Under the pieces are notes generated by a model. It ran no database searches, had not been told where the DNA came from, and was given only the letters and a program-made list of their open reading frames with translations. The translations under genes were made by a program, and so were the position numbers. A stretch of DNA of 14,895 bases from Bacteroidota bacterium (GTDB taxonomy: Bacteria > Bacteroidota > Bacteroidia > Flavobacteriales > Flavobacteriaceae), in NCBI GenBank assembly GCA_015767395.1, contig JADWMI010000032.1, positions 1-14,895 of the forward strand. Direction: 5' to 3'. Shown piece after piece: positions 7,247 to 14,864 of this stretch. Position 1 is the first letter of the stretch; the number at the start of each line of letters is the position of its first letter.

Positions 7247-7863
7247 TGAGTAATTGGATTATATATAGTGTAGGTTTTTTTGCACAACTTTTATTTTCTG
7301 GCAGACTTGTATTACAATGGGTCTTATCAGAAAAAAGCAAAAAAGTTTTAACACCTTCTTTATTTTGGTGGTTGAGTTTAGTGGCTTCCTTTCTTTTATT
7401 TGTTTATGGGTATTTAAGAGAAGATTTTGCCATAATGCTTGGCCAATCCCTCACCTATTACATATATATTAGAAATTTACAACTGCAAGGTGAATGGAAA
7501 AAAACACCAAAAGGGGTTCAATGGTTTTTATTAATTTTCCCTATAATACTCGTAATATATTCTTACAACAACAATAGTTATGACATAGAAAAATTATTTA
7601 AAAACGAGGCAATTCCATTATCCCTTTTAATCTGGGGAAGTATAGCACAAGTAATTTTTACACTGCGTTTTGTTTATCAATGGGCTTATTCAGAAAAAAA
7701 TAAAGAATCATCCTTGCCTTTTGGTTTCTGGTTATTGAGTTTAATTGGGTCAATAATGATCTTAATTTATGCAGTTCTAAGAAAAGATCCTGTATTGTTA
7801 GTTGGCCATTTAATGGGTTCTGCAATTTATTTTAGGAACATTCTTATATTAAGAAAGGAGTAA
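7246..7863 (+). CDS. Tandem LAB_N-domain membrane protein (3+1+3 helices)
   Basis: The 205-residue protein is nearly all membrane. It contains two copies of the lipid-A-biosynthesis N-terminal (LAB_N) domain, residues 10-77 and 131-198, related by a constant offset of 121 with no gaps. Matching residues include Q14/Q135, R20/R141, QW 24-25/145-146, SE 28-29/149-150, P37/P158, FW 40-41/161-162, Y54/Y175, R58/R179, D60/D181, G66/G187 and Y-x-RN ending each unit. A single hydrophobic segment (93-107) links them, giving a 3+1+3 plan like full-length SWEET transporters. It is not LpxB: no glycosyltransferase part is present. LAB_N proteins often sit next to GT2 enzymes in Bacteroidota. From position between an ArnC-like and ArnT-like genes, I infer a flippase-like role comparable to ArnE/ArnF. 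Confidence 0.88.
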   Translation: MSNWIIYSVGFFAQLLFSGRLVLQWVLSEKSKKVLTPSLFWWLSLVASFLLFVYGYLREDFAIMLGQSLTYYIYIRNLQLQGEWKKTPKGVQWFLLIFPIILVIYSYNNNSYDIEKLFKNEAIPLSLLIWGSIAQVIFTLRFVYQWAYSEKNKESSLPFGFWLLSLIGSIMILIYAVLRKDPVLLVGHLMGSAIYFRNILILRKE

Positions 7864-7881
7864 TTACCACCTTAATTATTT

Positions 7882-9522
7882 ATGAAAAGTAAATTATACA
7901 TTTTTTTATTTCTTGCATTTATAGCATTAACTTTTATGTTAGGCAATTGGGGCTTTACAGATAGTAGCGAGGCTCGTTATGCACAGATAGGGAAAGAAAT
8001 GTTTGTAAATAAAGATTTTATAAACCCTACGCTACTTGGAATAAAACATTTTCATAAACCTCCTGTAACTTATTATTTAACGGCATTGGGCTATCAAATT
8101 TTTGGAATGAATGAGTTTGGTGCTAGATTTTTTATGCAAATCGCATTGATTTTTCAATTATTGCTTGTTTTTAAAATAACCTTGCTATTATACAAAAATG
8201 AAAAAATAGCATTTGCAGCTTCCCTCATTTATTTTTCATTACCAATTTCAGTAATTGCTGTTAGAACTTTAACAACTGATGCATATTTAACCACTTTTAT
8301 ATTGGCTTCTATTTGTTTTTGGATAAATTACAAACAAACTCAGCGGAAATACTTGCTGTATTTATTTTATTTGTTTTTAGGACTTGTTTTTGAAACAAAA
8401 GGTCCCGTAGGTTTAATAGTTCCACTAACTTTTGTAATCACATATAAAATAATTTATAAAGATAAAATTGAAACTAGCATTCATCAATTTTTTGGGTTTT
8501 TGTTATTCTTATTGGTTTCAGCCAGTTGGTATATAGCCGCAATTAACAACAATCAAGGATTGTTTGATTATTTTTTTAATAACCAATTGGTTGAACGGAT
8601 TGCAAAAAATAAATTTAATAGAGGAAAACCAATTTGGTATTATTTATTAATAATGCCTTTAATTGGATTGCCTTGGCTATTTTATTTGATTTTCTATTTC
8701 AAGGGAAATATCAAAACCATTTTAAAAGAAAAAAAAATAGATTTTATTTTATTGATTACTTTGATGGTTTTGTTTATAATTTTATCCATTTCAAAGTCAA
8801 AATTAATTTTATATGTACTTCCGCTCTATTTTGTATTGGCTATGTTTTCAGCAAAATATTTAAGTGAATGTTCTGAAAAAAACATTAAAACACTTTCTAA
8901 TATTTATACAATTTTAATTGGAGTTATAACTGTATCACTTCTAGCTTTGGCTTTTTTTAACTTAAATATTGACTTTAAGGTAAATAAAATTTACGCTTTA
9001 CTGGTTTTTGCCTTTTTTGTAAGCTTCAGTTTAATTATTAATAAAAAAATAGCAAGCACCAATTATTTAAAACCTGCTTATTTAGGAGTTGTTTTTATAA
9101 TTTCAATTATTATGTCTTCCAATTATCTGTTTAGAGACAATGAACTTAAGATAAACTCCGCAAAACCTTTGGCCTTATTTATTCAGAAAAATGCCACTGA
9201 AAAACCGCAAATAATTGTTTTTAATTCAATAATTCCGGCACTTCCTTTCTATTTAGATCAAGAAACAACTACTATAAAACATAAGACACCAACCACAAGA
9301 AGAGAAGTTCAATTTGAAACTAACAATGATTGGATGAAAAACTTAATTGATTACTATATCAAAGAAGATAGGGATCGTATTTTAGATATTAAATTAGAGC
9401 GTCCTACTTATTTAATTACCAGAAGAATGGATACCCTTCCAGATACTTTACTCGTATTCATAGAAAAACTAAAATACAAAAAAGAATTTGGAAAATTAGA
9501 TCTATATTACAATCTGAAATGA
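7882..9522 (+). CDS. ArnT-like GT-C glycosyltransferase (first of two)
   Basis: The 546-residue polytopic enzyme is the size of E. coli ArnT (about 550). The first periplasmic loop has the PMT_2/ArnT hallmark TDSSEARYAQIGKEM (26-40), with candidate catalytic acidic residues Asp27 and Glu30, followed by HKPPVTYYLTA (58-68). Further family-like motifs are RTLTTDAYLTTF (128-139) and ETKGP (171-175). About a dozen hydrophobic segments follow, then a soluble periplasmic C-terminal domain from about 425. Such enzymes use polyprenyl-phosphate sugars as donors in the periplasm; donor and acceptor are not deducible here. The ATG at 7882 comes 18 nt after the LAB_N stop, and its TGA overlaps the next ATG (ATGA). 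Confidence 0.9.
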   Translation: MKSKLYIFLFLAFIALTFMLGNWGFTDSSEARYAQIGKEMFVNKDFINPTLLGIKHFHKPPVTYYLTALGYQIFGMNEFGARFFMQIALIFQLLLVFKITLLLYKNEKIAFAASLIYFSLPISVIAVRTLTTDAYLTTFILASICFWINYKQTQRKYLLYLFYLFLGLVFETKGPVGLIVPLTFVITYKIIYKDKIETSIHQFFGFLLFLLVSASWYIAAINNNQGLFDYFFNNQLVERIAKNKFNRGKPIWYYLLIMPLIGLPWLFYLIFYFKGNIKTILKEKKIDFILLITLMVLFIILSISKSKLILYVLPLYFVLAMFSAKYLSECSEKNIKTLSNIYTILIGVITVSLLALAFFNLNIDFKVNKIYALLVFAFFVSFSLIINKKIASTNYLKPAYLGVVFIISIIMSSNYLFRDNELKINSAKPLALFIQKNATEKPQIIVFNSIIPALPFYLDQETTTIKHKTPTTRREVQFETNNDWMKNLIDYYIKEDRDRILDIKLERPTYLITRRMDTLPDTLLVFIEKLKYKKEFGKLDLYYNLK

Positions 9523-11144
9523 TAAAAACGATAGAAAAACACCCTGTATTAAGTCTTACAATAGTAACTCTATTAATGTTATTGATACACTTGGATATTC
9601 CAAATATCACTATTATGGAAGCACGTAATTTTATTACAGCACGTGAAATGATACAAGATAACAATTGGATATTAACGACAATGAACGGTGAACCTAGATA
9701 TCAAAAACCGCCTTTACCAACTTGGCTAACAGCTATATCAGGACTTATTTTTGGTGTAAATAGCTTATTTGCATTAAGACTTCCTGCCGCTTTAATGGTT
9801 TTATTTTCAGGTGTTTTCATTTATTATTTTTCATTAAAATTAAATCTATCAAAAAATAACAGTTTTAGAAATTCCCTAATCTTGGTAACTTCATTTTATG
9901 TTATTGGTATTTTAAACGAAGCTCCTTGGGATATTTTTGCACACGGATTTATGCTGGCAGGTCTCTATTATTTATTTACCTTTTTCGAAGAAAATAAAAC
10001 GACTTGGAAAAATACATTCTTGGCCGCTATATTTTTTGGTTTTTCAATGTTAAGCAAGGGTCCCGTTTCATTATTTGCACTCTTTTTACCTTTTCTAATA
10101 GCGTACGGCATTGTTTTTAAATTCAAAAATTTCAAACAAAAAGCTGTGCCTTTTTTAAGTTTTATATTACTATTTTTAATCATTGGTTCTTGGTGGTTTT
10201 TATATGTTAGACTCGTAGATTCCGAATCGTTTTTAGTCATTGCAGAAAGAGAAACAGGTAATTGGAGCAGTTATAATGTAAAACCTTTTTATTACTACTG
10301 GAGCTTTTTCATACAATCTGGGTTATGGACAATTCCTGCCTTTATTGGATTGCTATATCCATATTTAATAAAACATGTTAAAAATAAAAAAGCATATAAA
10401 TTCACCTTTTTGTGGACAATTTTTGCCGTTATATTGCTTTCATGTATTCCAGAAAAAAAACCACGCTATTTAATGCCTGTTCTAATTCCATTGGCTTTAA
10501 ATACAGGATTTTATATTCAATATCTTATTAAAAACTTTTCTAAATTAAATGACAAAAAGGAAACAATTCCTGTTTATTTTAATTTTGGTTTAATCGCTAC
10601 AGTTTGCTTTGCTTTTCCAGTTGCTCTCTATTTTATAGTGAAAGAAGACTTACAACTATACCTTTTAAATTATATTTTAACATCCGTTGTATTGCTTTTT
10701 ATTGGGTTTTTTATATGGAAATTTTTATTTCAGAAAAAATTCAAAAATGTCTTTTACTTAACAGTAGTATTTCTGGTTTCTGTCCTTGTTTTTGGAATGC
10801 CAATATCAAAAGCATTCAATAAAAACAGTCATTATAATTCCATTTTTTCTTTACATCAATTGGAAGAAATAAACAATATTAAAACATATAGCATTAAAGA
10901 AACGACTCCTGAAATGTTATGGGATTACAATGGGAAAATACCTAATATTTATAAAAATGAATTGCTAGAAATTCCGAATGAAGTTACTTTCGGATTGTTA
11001 ATAATGGCTGATGATGTTGAATCTATTTCTAAACTTCTGAGTGAGAATTACAACTTAAATTTCACAGAAACTTACAATTTGAATGTAGGAGCAAAAGAAA
11101 AAGAAAGATTGATTCGTGAATTTTATTTAGTATCAAAAAAATAG
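9519..11144 (+). CDS. ArnT-like GT-C glycosyltransferase (second of two)
   Basis: A 541-residue paralogue of the preceding gene, clearly diverged. It keeps the loop-1 acidic motif as MEARNFITAREM (33-44, Glu34), then RYQKPPLPTWLTAI (60-73), a WDIF acidic position (Asp138) and LSKGP (178-182). The hydrophobic profile is that of a 12-13 helix GT-C enzyme with a soluble C-terminal domain of about 110 residues. Its start overlaps the end of the first GT-C by four bases, so the two proteins are likely produced together and may act on successive or alternative acceptors. Neither gene shows a frameshift or missing core motif, so I do not consider either degenerate. Confidence 0.88.
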   Translation: MIKTIEKHPVLSLTIVTLLMLLIHLDIPNITIMEARNFITAREMIQDNNWILTTMNGEPRYQKPPLPTWLTAISGLIFGVNSLFALRLPAALMVLFSGVFIYYFSLKLNLSKNNSFRNSLILVTSFYVIGILNEAPWDIFAHGFMLAGLYYLFTFFEENKTTWKNTFLAAIFFGFSMLSKGPVSLFALFLPFLIAYGIVFKFKNFKQKAVPFLSFILLFLIIGSWWFLYVRLVDSESFLVIAERETGNWSSYNVKPFYYYWSFFIQSGLWTIPAFIGLLYPYLIKHVKNKKAYKFTFLWTIFAVILLSCIPEKKPRYLMPVLIPLALNTGFYIQYLIKNFSKLNDKKETIPVYFNFGLIATVCFAFPVALYFIVKEDLQLYLLNYILTSVVLLFIGFFIWKFLFQKKFKNVFYLTVVFLVSVLVFGMPISKAFNKNSHYNSIFSLHQLEEINNIKTYSIKETTPEMLWDYNGKIPNIYKNELLEIPNEVTFGLLIMADDVESISKLLSENYNLNFTETYNLNVGAKEKERLIREFYLVSKK

Positions 11145-11156
11145 TACTTTTAACTT

Positions 11157-11828
11157 ATGAAAACACTTACACAAACTGATAAAATTGCCTATGCTTTTTT
11201 ATTGCTCGTATTTGGATTTGGGATTTACTTTTCGAATACAGATTTAATATACTTTGATGAATTTTATACCAAAGAAGATGGTTATGCAGAATATGGAACT
11301 GCTTTATTTTTATTTAGTTCCAGTTTATTATTGTTTTATCGTTTTATAAAACTTTATAAATTCAAAAAACCATTGTGGATGTTTGGTATGTTGTCACTAA
11401 CATTGGTGTTTTTATTTGGTACTGGAGAAGAGATTTCATGGGGTCAACGTATTTTTAATGTGGAGTCATCTGAATACTTTTTAGAAAACAATGCGCAGGG
11501 AGAAACCAATTTGCACAATATGGTTGTTGATGGAAAAAAAATAAATAAAATTATTTTCAGTCAGCTTTTGACTGCTGTATTAATTGTTTATTTAATAATT
11601 ACACCTATACTCTACCGTAAAGTGGCTGCTATTAAAAAATTAGCCGATAATTTTGCGGTTCCAATTGTAAAATGGCATCATACCATTGCTTTTTTATTGA
11701 GCACTGCTGTACTTACTTTTATGCCTTCAGATAGAAAATGGGAGTTATACGAATTGGCTTTTGGCGTAATTTTCTTTTTAATATTTCTAAATCCTTTCAA
11801 CAAAACTATTTATCTAAAGAACTCTTAA
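11157..11828 (+). CDS. Uncharacterised polytopic membrane protein with GEEISWGQRIF motif
   Basis: No named function is recognised. The 223 residues have about six hydrophobic segments (roughly 11-26, 46-61, 74-88, 131-152, 174-189, 199-211). Between and beside them lie polar clusters unusual for a structural membrane protein: YTKEDGYAEYGTA (37-49), GTGEEISWGQRIF (88-100), NNAQGETNLHN (111-121) and KWHH (172-175). From memory, the EISWGQR/E-x-NLHN pair occurs in a family of hypothetical membrane proteins found beside glycosyltransferase genes; this suggests an intramembrane active site or a glycan-lipid partner, but it is unproven. It is the fifth gene of the GT operon, 12 nt after the second GT-C. 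Its last 23 nt overlap the convergent PAP2 gene. Confidence 0.8.
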   Translation: MKTLTQTDKIAYAFLLLVFGFGIYFSNTDLIYFDEFYTKEDGYAEYGTALFLFSSSLLLFYRFIKLYKFKKPLWMFGMLSLTLVFLFGTGEEISWGQRIFNVESSEYFLENNAQGETNLHNMVVDGKKINKIIFSQLLTAVLIVYLIITPILYRKVAAIKKLADNFAVPIVKWHHTIAFLLSTAVLTFMPSDRKWELYELAFGVIFFLIFLNPFNKTIYLKNS

Positions 11829-12390
11829 AATATTTTTTAAATAACAATTGCATTACCATATAAAAAAGGAGGCCATAAAAACTTCCAAATAAAATTCCTG
11901 TTAGTACATCTAAAGGAAAATGCACTCCAATATAAATACGACTATAGGCAACCATAAATGCCCAAAGTATTAAAATGGGTACAAAATATTTGAGTTTCTT
12001 TCTAAATAATAAACCAAAAAACACAGCAATGGCCATGGCATTGGCTGCATGTGCTGAAAAATAAGCATAACGGCCACCACAACTAGATTTTACCAATCTT
12101 ATTAAGTGTGAGATGCTTTCATCATGGCAAGGACGTAAACGCTTAAAACCATATTTAAAAGCATTACTTGTTTGATCTGAAACTGTAATTAATAAAGCTA
12201 TTAAAACAACGATAACAACTGTTTTTTTTACACCGAAGAACTTATATGACAAATAAAGCAACAACAAGTATAACGGAATGGCACTAAACTTATTTGTAAT
12301 AAATAACCAAAAACCATCCCATTGTATTGTTCCTAAATTATTTAAGAAAATAAGTAACTCAATATCTTTATTAATTAATGCATCAAACAT
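11806..12390 (-). CDS. PAP2-family membrane phosphatase
   Basis: The 194-residue membrane protein has the three phosphatidic-acid-phosphatase type 2 motifs. Motif 1 is K-x6-RP (Lys79 to Arg86-Pro87, in KYGFKRLRP). Motif 2 is the PSGH-type SAH (Ser112-Ala113-His114, with Ala for Gly). Motif 3 is SRIYIGVHFPLD (150-161) with Arg151, His157 and Asp161. His114 and His157 would be the catalytic pair. Such enzymes remove phosphate from lipid phosphates or diphosphates, for example undecaprenyl diphosphate, phosphatidic acid or lipid A; the substrate cannot be chosen from sequence. The gene is 16 nt after the cyclophilin-FKBP gene on the same strand and overlaps the convergent GT-operon membrane protein by 23 nt. 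Adjacency to a polyprenyl-sugar pathway makes recycling of polyprenyl carrier plausible. Confidence 0.93.
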   Translation of the reverse strand: MFDALINKDIELLIFLNNLGTIQWDGFWLFITNKFSAIPLYLLLLYLSYKFFGVKKTVVIVVLIALLITVSDQTSNAFKYGFKRLRPCHDESISHLIRLVKSSCGGRYAYFSAHAANAMAIAVFFGLLFRKKLKYFVPILILWAFMVAYSRIYIGVHFPLDVLTGILFGSFYGLLFYMVMQLLFKKYFKSSLDK

Positions 12391-12406
12391 TGATTACTTT
12401 CTGTTT

Positions 12407-13513
12407 TTATTTAACTGTTTCTACCAATTCAACTTCAAAAACTAAATTTGCGTTTGGAGGAATAACACCACCAGCCCCTTGTCTTCCATAACCTAAATGA
12501 GAAGGAATAAATAATAACGCTTTATCTCCTAATTTCATTTTCTGTAAACCTTCACTAAAACCTGCAATTAGACGCGCTTCAGGACCATATTCGGTGGTTA
12601 ATGGAGCATACCCATTCTTTTTGGCTCTTTTTTCATCATACATGCCAAAGCTTTTAGCAACCGCTTCATAACTTGTATCAAATAGTTTACCATCGTCAAA
12701 ATAACCAGCATAATTTACTTTTACATTAGAACCTTGTTTAGGACGTTCACCATTTTTAGTTTCTGTAATTACATATTTTAAACCTGAAGGAAGTTCAATA
12801 GCACCAGGCAACATTTCATTAAATCTCCATGAGGCCGTTTTTATAGCTAGCTTTTGTTTTTCTTCTTTTTCGCTCTTTTTTAATAAATAACCAGCGTAAT
12901 GATTAGAAAATATCTCAGAAGCCTTAAACTTTTTGGCTGCTTTACCAATTTTTATAATTTCAATTCTTTTAATGGTATCATATTGAGCTATAGAATCTAC
13001 TACGTTTTGCCCTATTTCAACACTTCCAAAAACGGTATGTTTACCATCTAACCAAGGCGTTTCTTTATGGGTTATAAAAAACTGGCTCCCATTAGTTTCA
13101 GGACCAGAATTGGCCATTGATAAAATACCTGGTTTAGAATGCGTTAAAATTAAACTATCCCCCTCGTATTTTGGAAATTCATCCTTAAACTTATATCCCG
13201 GATCTCCAGATCCAGTTCCCAAAGGATCTCCACACTGAATCATAAAATTATTAATTACTCTATGGAAAATGGTGCCATCATAGTAAGGCTTGCCCTTTAA
13301 TGAGTCGGTGACATAATCATTTGTTCCATTTGCTAATGAGACAAAATTGGCTACGGTAATTGGTGTTTTATCAAAAGATAATTTTAATAAAATATCACCT
13401 TTATTGGTTTCCATATCTGCGTATAAACCATCAGCTAAATCAGCATATTTTGTTGGCTTACATGAAATTATTATAGTCGCAATTATTAATAATAAAATGT
13501 GGATTTTTTTCAT
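12407..13513 (-). CDS. Dual-domain peptidyl-prolyl isomerase lipoprotein (cyclophilin-FKBP fusion)
   Basis: The 368-residue protein carries a type II signal peptide with lipobox IISC (Cys18). A cyclophilin domain (about 29-190) keeps the catalytic Arg85 in FHRV, Gln93 in MIQCGD, Phe146 in GSQFFI, and Trp154 and His159 in WLDGKH. A charged helical linker (about 195-235) leads to an FKBP domain (about 245-368). This has Tyr268 and Phe278-Asp279 (GKLFDTS), GFSEGLQKMKLGD, Tyr342 in HLGYGRQG, and the terminal VFEVELVE. This order matches the CFBP type of dual-family immunophilin known from Flavobacterium. The site of action is the periplasm as a membrane-anchored foldase. It lies downstream of gldI and an FKBP gene, separated from them by a terminator, and upstream of the PAP2 gene. 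A possible TAAATTTC -7 box (13518-13525) is very close to its ATG. Confidence 0.93.
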   Translation of the reverse strand: MKKIHILLLIIATIIISCKPTKYADLADGLYADMETNKGDILLKLSFDKTPITVANFVSLANGTNDYVTDSLKGKPYYDGTIFHRVINNFMIQCGDPLGTGSGDPGYKFKDEFPKYEGDSLILTHSKPGILSMANSGPETNGSQFFITHKETPWLDGKHTVFGSVEIGQNVVDSIAQYDTIKRIEIIKIGKAAKKFKASEIFSNHYAGYLLKKSEKEEKQKLAIKTASWRFNEMLPGAIELPSGLKYVITETKNGERPKQGSNVKVNYAGYFDDGKLFDTSYEAVAKSFGMYDEKRAKKNGYAPLTTEYGPEARLIAGFSEGLQKMKLGDKALLFIPSHLGYGRQGAGGVIPPNANLVFEVELVETVK

Positions 13514-13536
13514 CTCGGAAATTTAATGTTTTTTAT

Positions 13537-13585
13537 TAAAAAAACCTGTGAATACAACTATTTAAAATAATTACACTCACAGGTT
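13537..13585 (-). terminator. Long strand-specific terminator after the FKBP gene
   Basis: On the minus strand, AACCTGTGA (complement of 13577-13585) pairs with TCACAGGTT (complement of 13543-13551), followed by a run of seven U (complement of 13538-13544, shared with the stem end). The intervening 25 nt also pair almost throughout, giving a stem of about 20 bp with a 3-nt loop. Four of the inner pairs are G-U in minus-strand RNA and would be A-C mismatches in plus-strand RNA, so the structure fits leftward transcripts only. It begins 19 nt after the FKBP stop codon. Confidence 0.85.
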
Positions 13586-13603
13586 AAAATAAACTGGGTT
13601 ATT

Positions 13604-14332
13604 TTATTTTGTAATCTCTAACAACTCAACTTCAAAAACCAAAGCTGCGAAAGGCTTAATTGGGCCACCTTGACGAGGAAATGCACCATAAGCAATATCT
13701 TGAGGGATAAAGAATTTATATTTAGAACCAACTGACATTAATTGCAACCCTTCAGTCCAACCTTTAATCACCTGATTAACACCAAATGATGATGGCTCTC
13801 CTCTATCAACTGAACTATCAAAAACAGTTCCATCAATTAAAGTTCCATGGTAATGAACTTTTACTTTAGAAGTAGCAGATGGTTTTTCACCTGAACCTTG
13901 TTTTAGAACAAGATATTGCAATCCACTTTCAGTTTCAACAACTCCTTCAACGTCTTTATTTAATTCTAAAAACTTTTCTCCGTCTAATTTTACATCAGCG
14001 AACTCAGTTTCAGCATTTTTCAAAGCATCTTCTTTTTGTTTTGCTTGATCAGCTACTTGCTTCTTTTGAAAAAAGGCTCTCAAAACACCATCTACATTTT
14101 CAGAGGCAATTAGCATATTGGTTGAATCTAATCCACTTCTAACACCTTGAATAAAAAGATCTTGGTCAATATCAGAAAAATTTCCTTTTAATTTAACTGC
14201 AATATCTAAGCCTAAAGCATAACTTGCTGTATCGATATCTGTTTTTAAATCTTTTTTAGTAATCCCTTGATTGTCACATGACATCATAGTTGAAATTACT
14301 GTTAAAGCTAATACGAATTTAATTACTTTCAT
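13604..14332 (-). CDS. FKBP-type peptidyl-prolyl isomerase lipoprotein (Mip/FkpA-like)
   Basis: A 242-residue lipoprotein with lipobox MMSC (Cys19). Residues about 30-120 resemble the FKBP-type N-terminal helical dimerisation domain (SYALGLDIAVKL, then LFIQGVRSGLDS and a long Lys/Glu/Ala helix). Residues about 130-242 form the FKBP catalytic domain, with VHYHGTLIDGTVFDSSVDRG (158-177), the Trp in IKGWTEGLQLMSVG, IPQDIAYG, and the ending VFEVELLEI. Catalytic-pocket residues appear intact. The expected role is folding of proteins in the periplasm or at the outer membrane. Its start lies 14 nt inside the end of gldI, so it is probably translated by coupling with GldI. A strong terminator follows. 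Confidence 0.93.
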   Translation of the reverse strand: MKVIKFVLALTVISTMMSCDNQGITKKDLKTDIDTASYALGLDIAVKLKGNFSDIDQDLFIQGVRSGLDSTNMLIASENVDGVLRAFFQKKQVADQAKQKEDALKNAETEFADVKLDGEKFLELNKDVEGVVETESGLQYLVLKQGSGEKPSATSKVKVHYHGTLIDGTVFDSSVDRGEPSSFGVNQVIKGWTEGLQLMSVGSKYKFFIPQDIAYGAFPRQGGPIKPFAALVFEVELLEITK

Positions 14333-14864
14333 TTTTTTTATTGATTTTTATTAATTGAACTTTATATATTAATGATTGATTTATTCCGATTTTATTTTCA
14401 TCGCCCAAATATCCAAAAACTTTATGAGATGGGAACAAAAAAGTTACAACATCTTCTTCATGCATTAATTTTAGACCATTTCGCAAACCTTCTACCAATT
14501 CTTGTTTATCAACCGTATATGTTTGCACCCCCTTTTCTTGAGAACTATAAATCACATTATTTTCCAAATCTAGCACATCAAAAGTGTACAATAATTGGTC
14601 ACCAAATTCAGGGCTATCCATTTTTGAACTCTTATTATTATAAGTATACCAAAAACCGCTTGGAGACGAAATGTATTCCGATAATGAATCCTTTTCAATA
14701 ATTGCTTTAAAAACAGCTTCTTCTTTTTCAATCAAAGATTTGTTAAATGAAACTGATTCTTCCATAAAAGAGGATGACTTTATTGAAACAGGCTTTCGTG
14801 CTTCGCGATGCATACACGAAATTAAAAGACCAAAAAACAATAAACTAAAAACCTTATACTTCAT
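14319..14864 (-). CDS. gldI: Gliding-motility lipoprotein GldI (FKBP-like)
   Basis: GldI is an FKBP-like lipoprotein needed for gliding in Flavobacterium johnsoniae, presumably by folding components of the gliding/type IX secretion apparatus. The 181-residue protein has a lipobox LISC (Cys17) followed by the family-typical REARKPVS, a helical linker, the FWYTY segment (71-75) and a reduced FKBP fold. This fold includes GDQLLYTFDV, VDKQELVEGLRNGLKLM, VTFLFPSHKVFGY, and the ending QSLIYKVQLI. The FKBP Phe-Asp pair is replaced by Ile-Tyr (NNVIYSS) and the pocket Trp by a Leu/Val-type residue; as I recall, the Ile-Tyr form is also found in F. johnsoniae GldI. It overlaps the downstream FKBP gene by 14 nt and probably the upstream gene by 11 nt. 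Confidence 0.92.
   Translation of the reverse strand: MKYKVFSLLFFGLLISCMHREARKPVSIKSSSFMEESVSFNKSLIEKEEAVFKAIIEKDSLSEYISSPSGFWYTYNNKSSKMDSPEFGDQLLYTFDVLDLENNVIYSSQEKGVQTYTVDKQELVEGLRNGLKLMHEEDVVTFLFPSHKVFGYLGDENKIGINQSLIYKVQLIKINKKNESN

Noticed and set aside
7246..7863. LpxB (lipid-A-disaccharide synthase) assignment suggested by the LAB_N domain
   Set aside because: The protein is only two LAB_N units and a linker; the LpxB glycosyltransferase part is absent.
14372..14701. Plus-strand ORF of 109 codons antisense to gldI
   Set aside because: Shadow of gldI, which has a lipobox and family motifs; the antisense product has no recognisable features.
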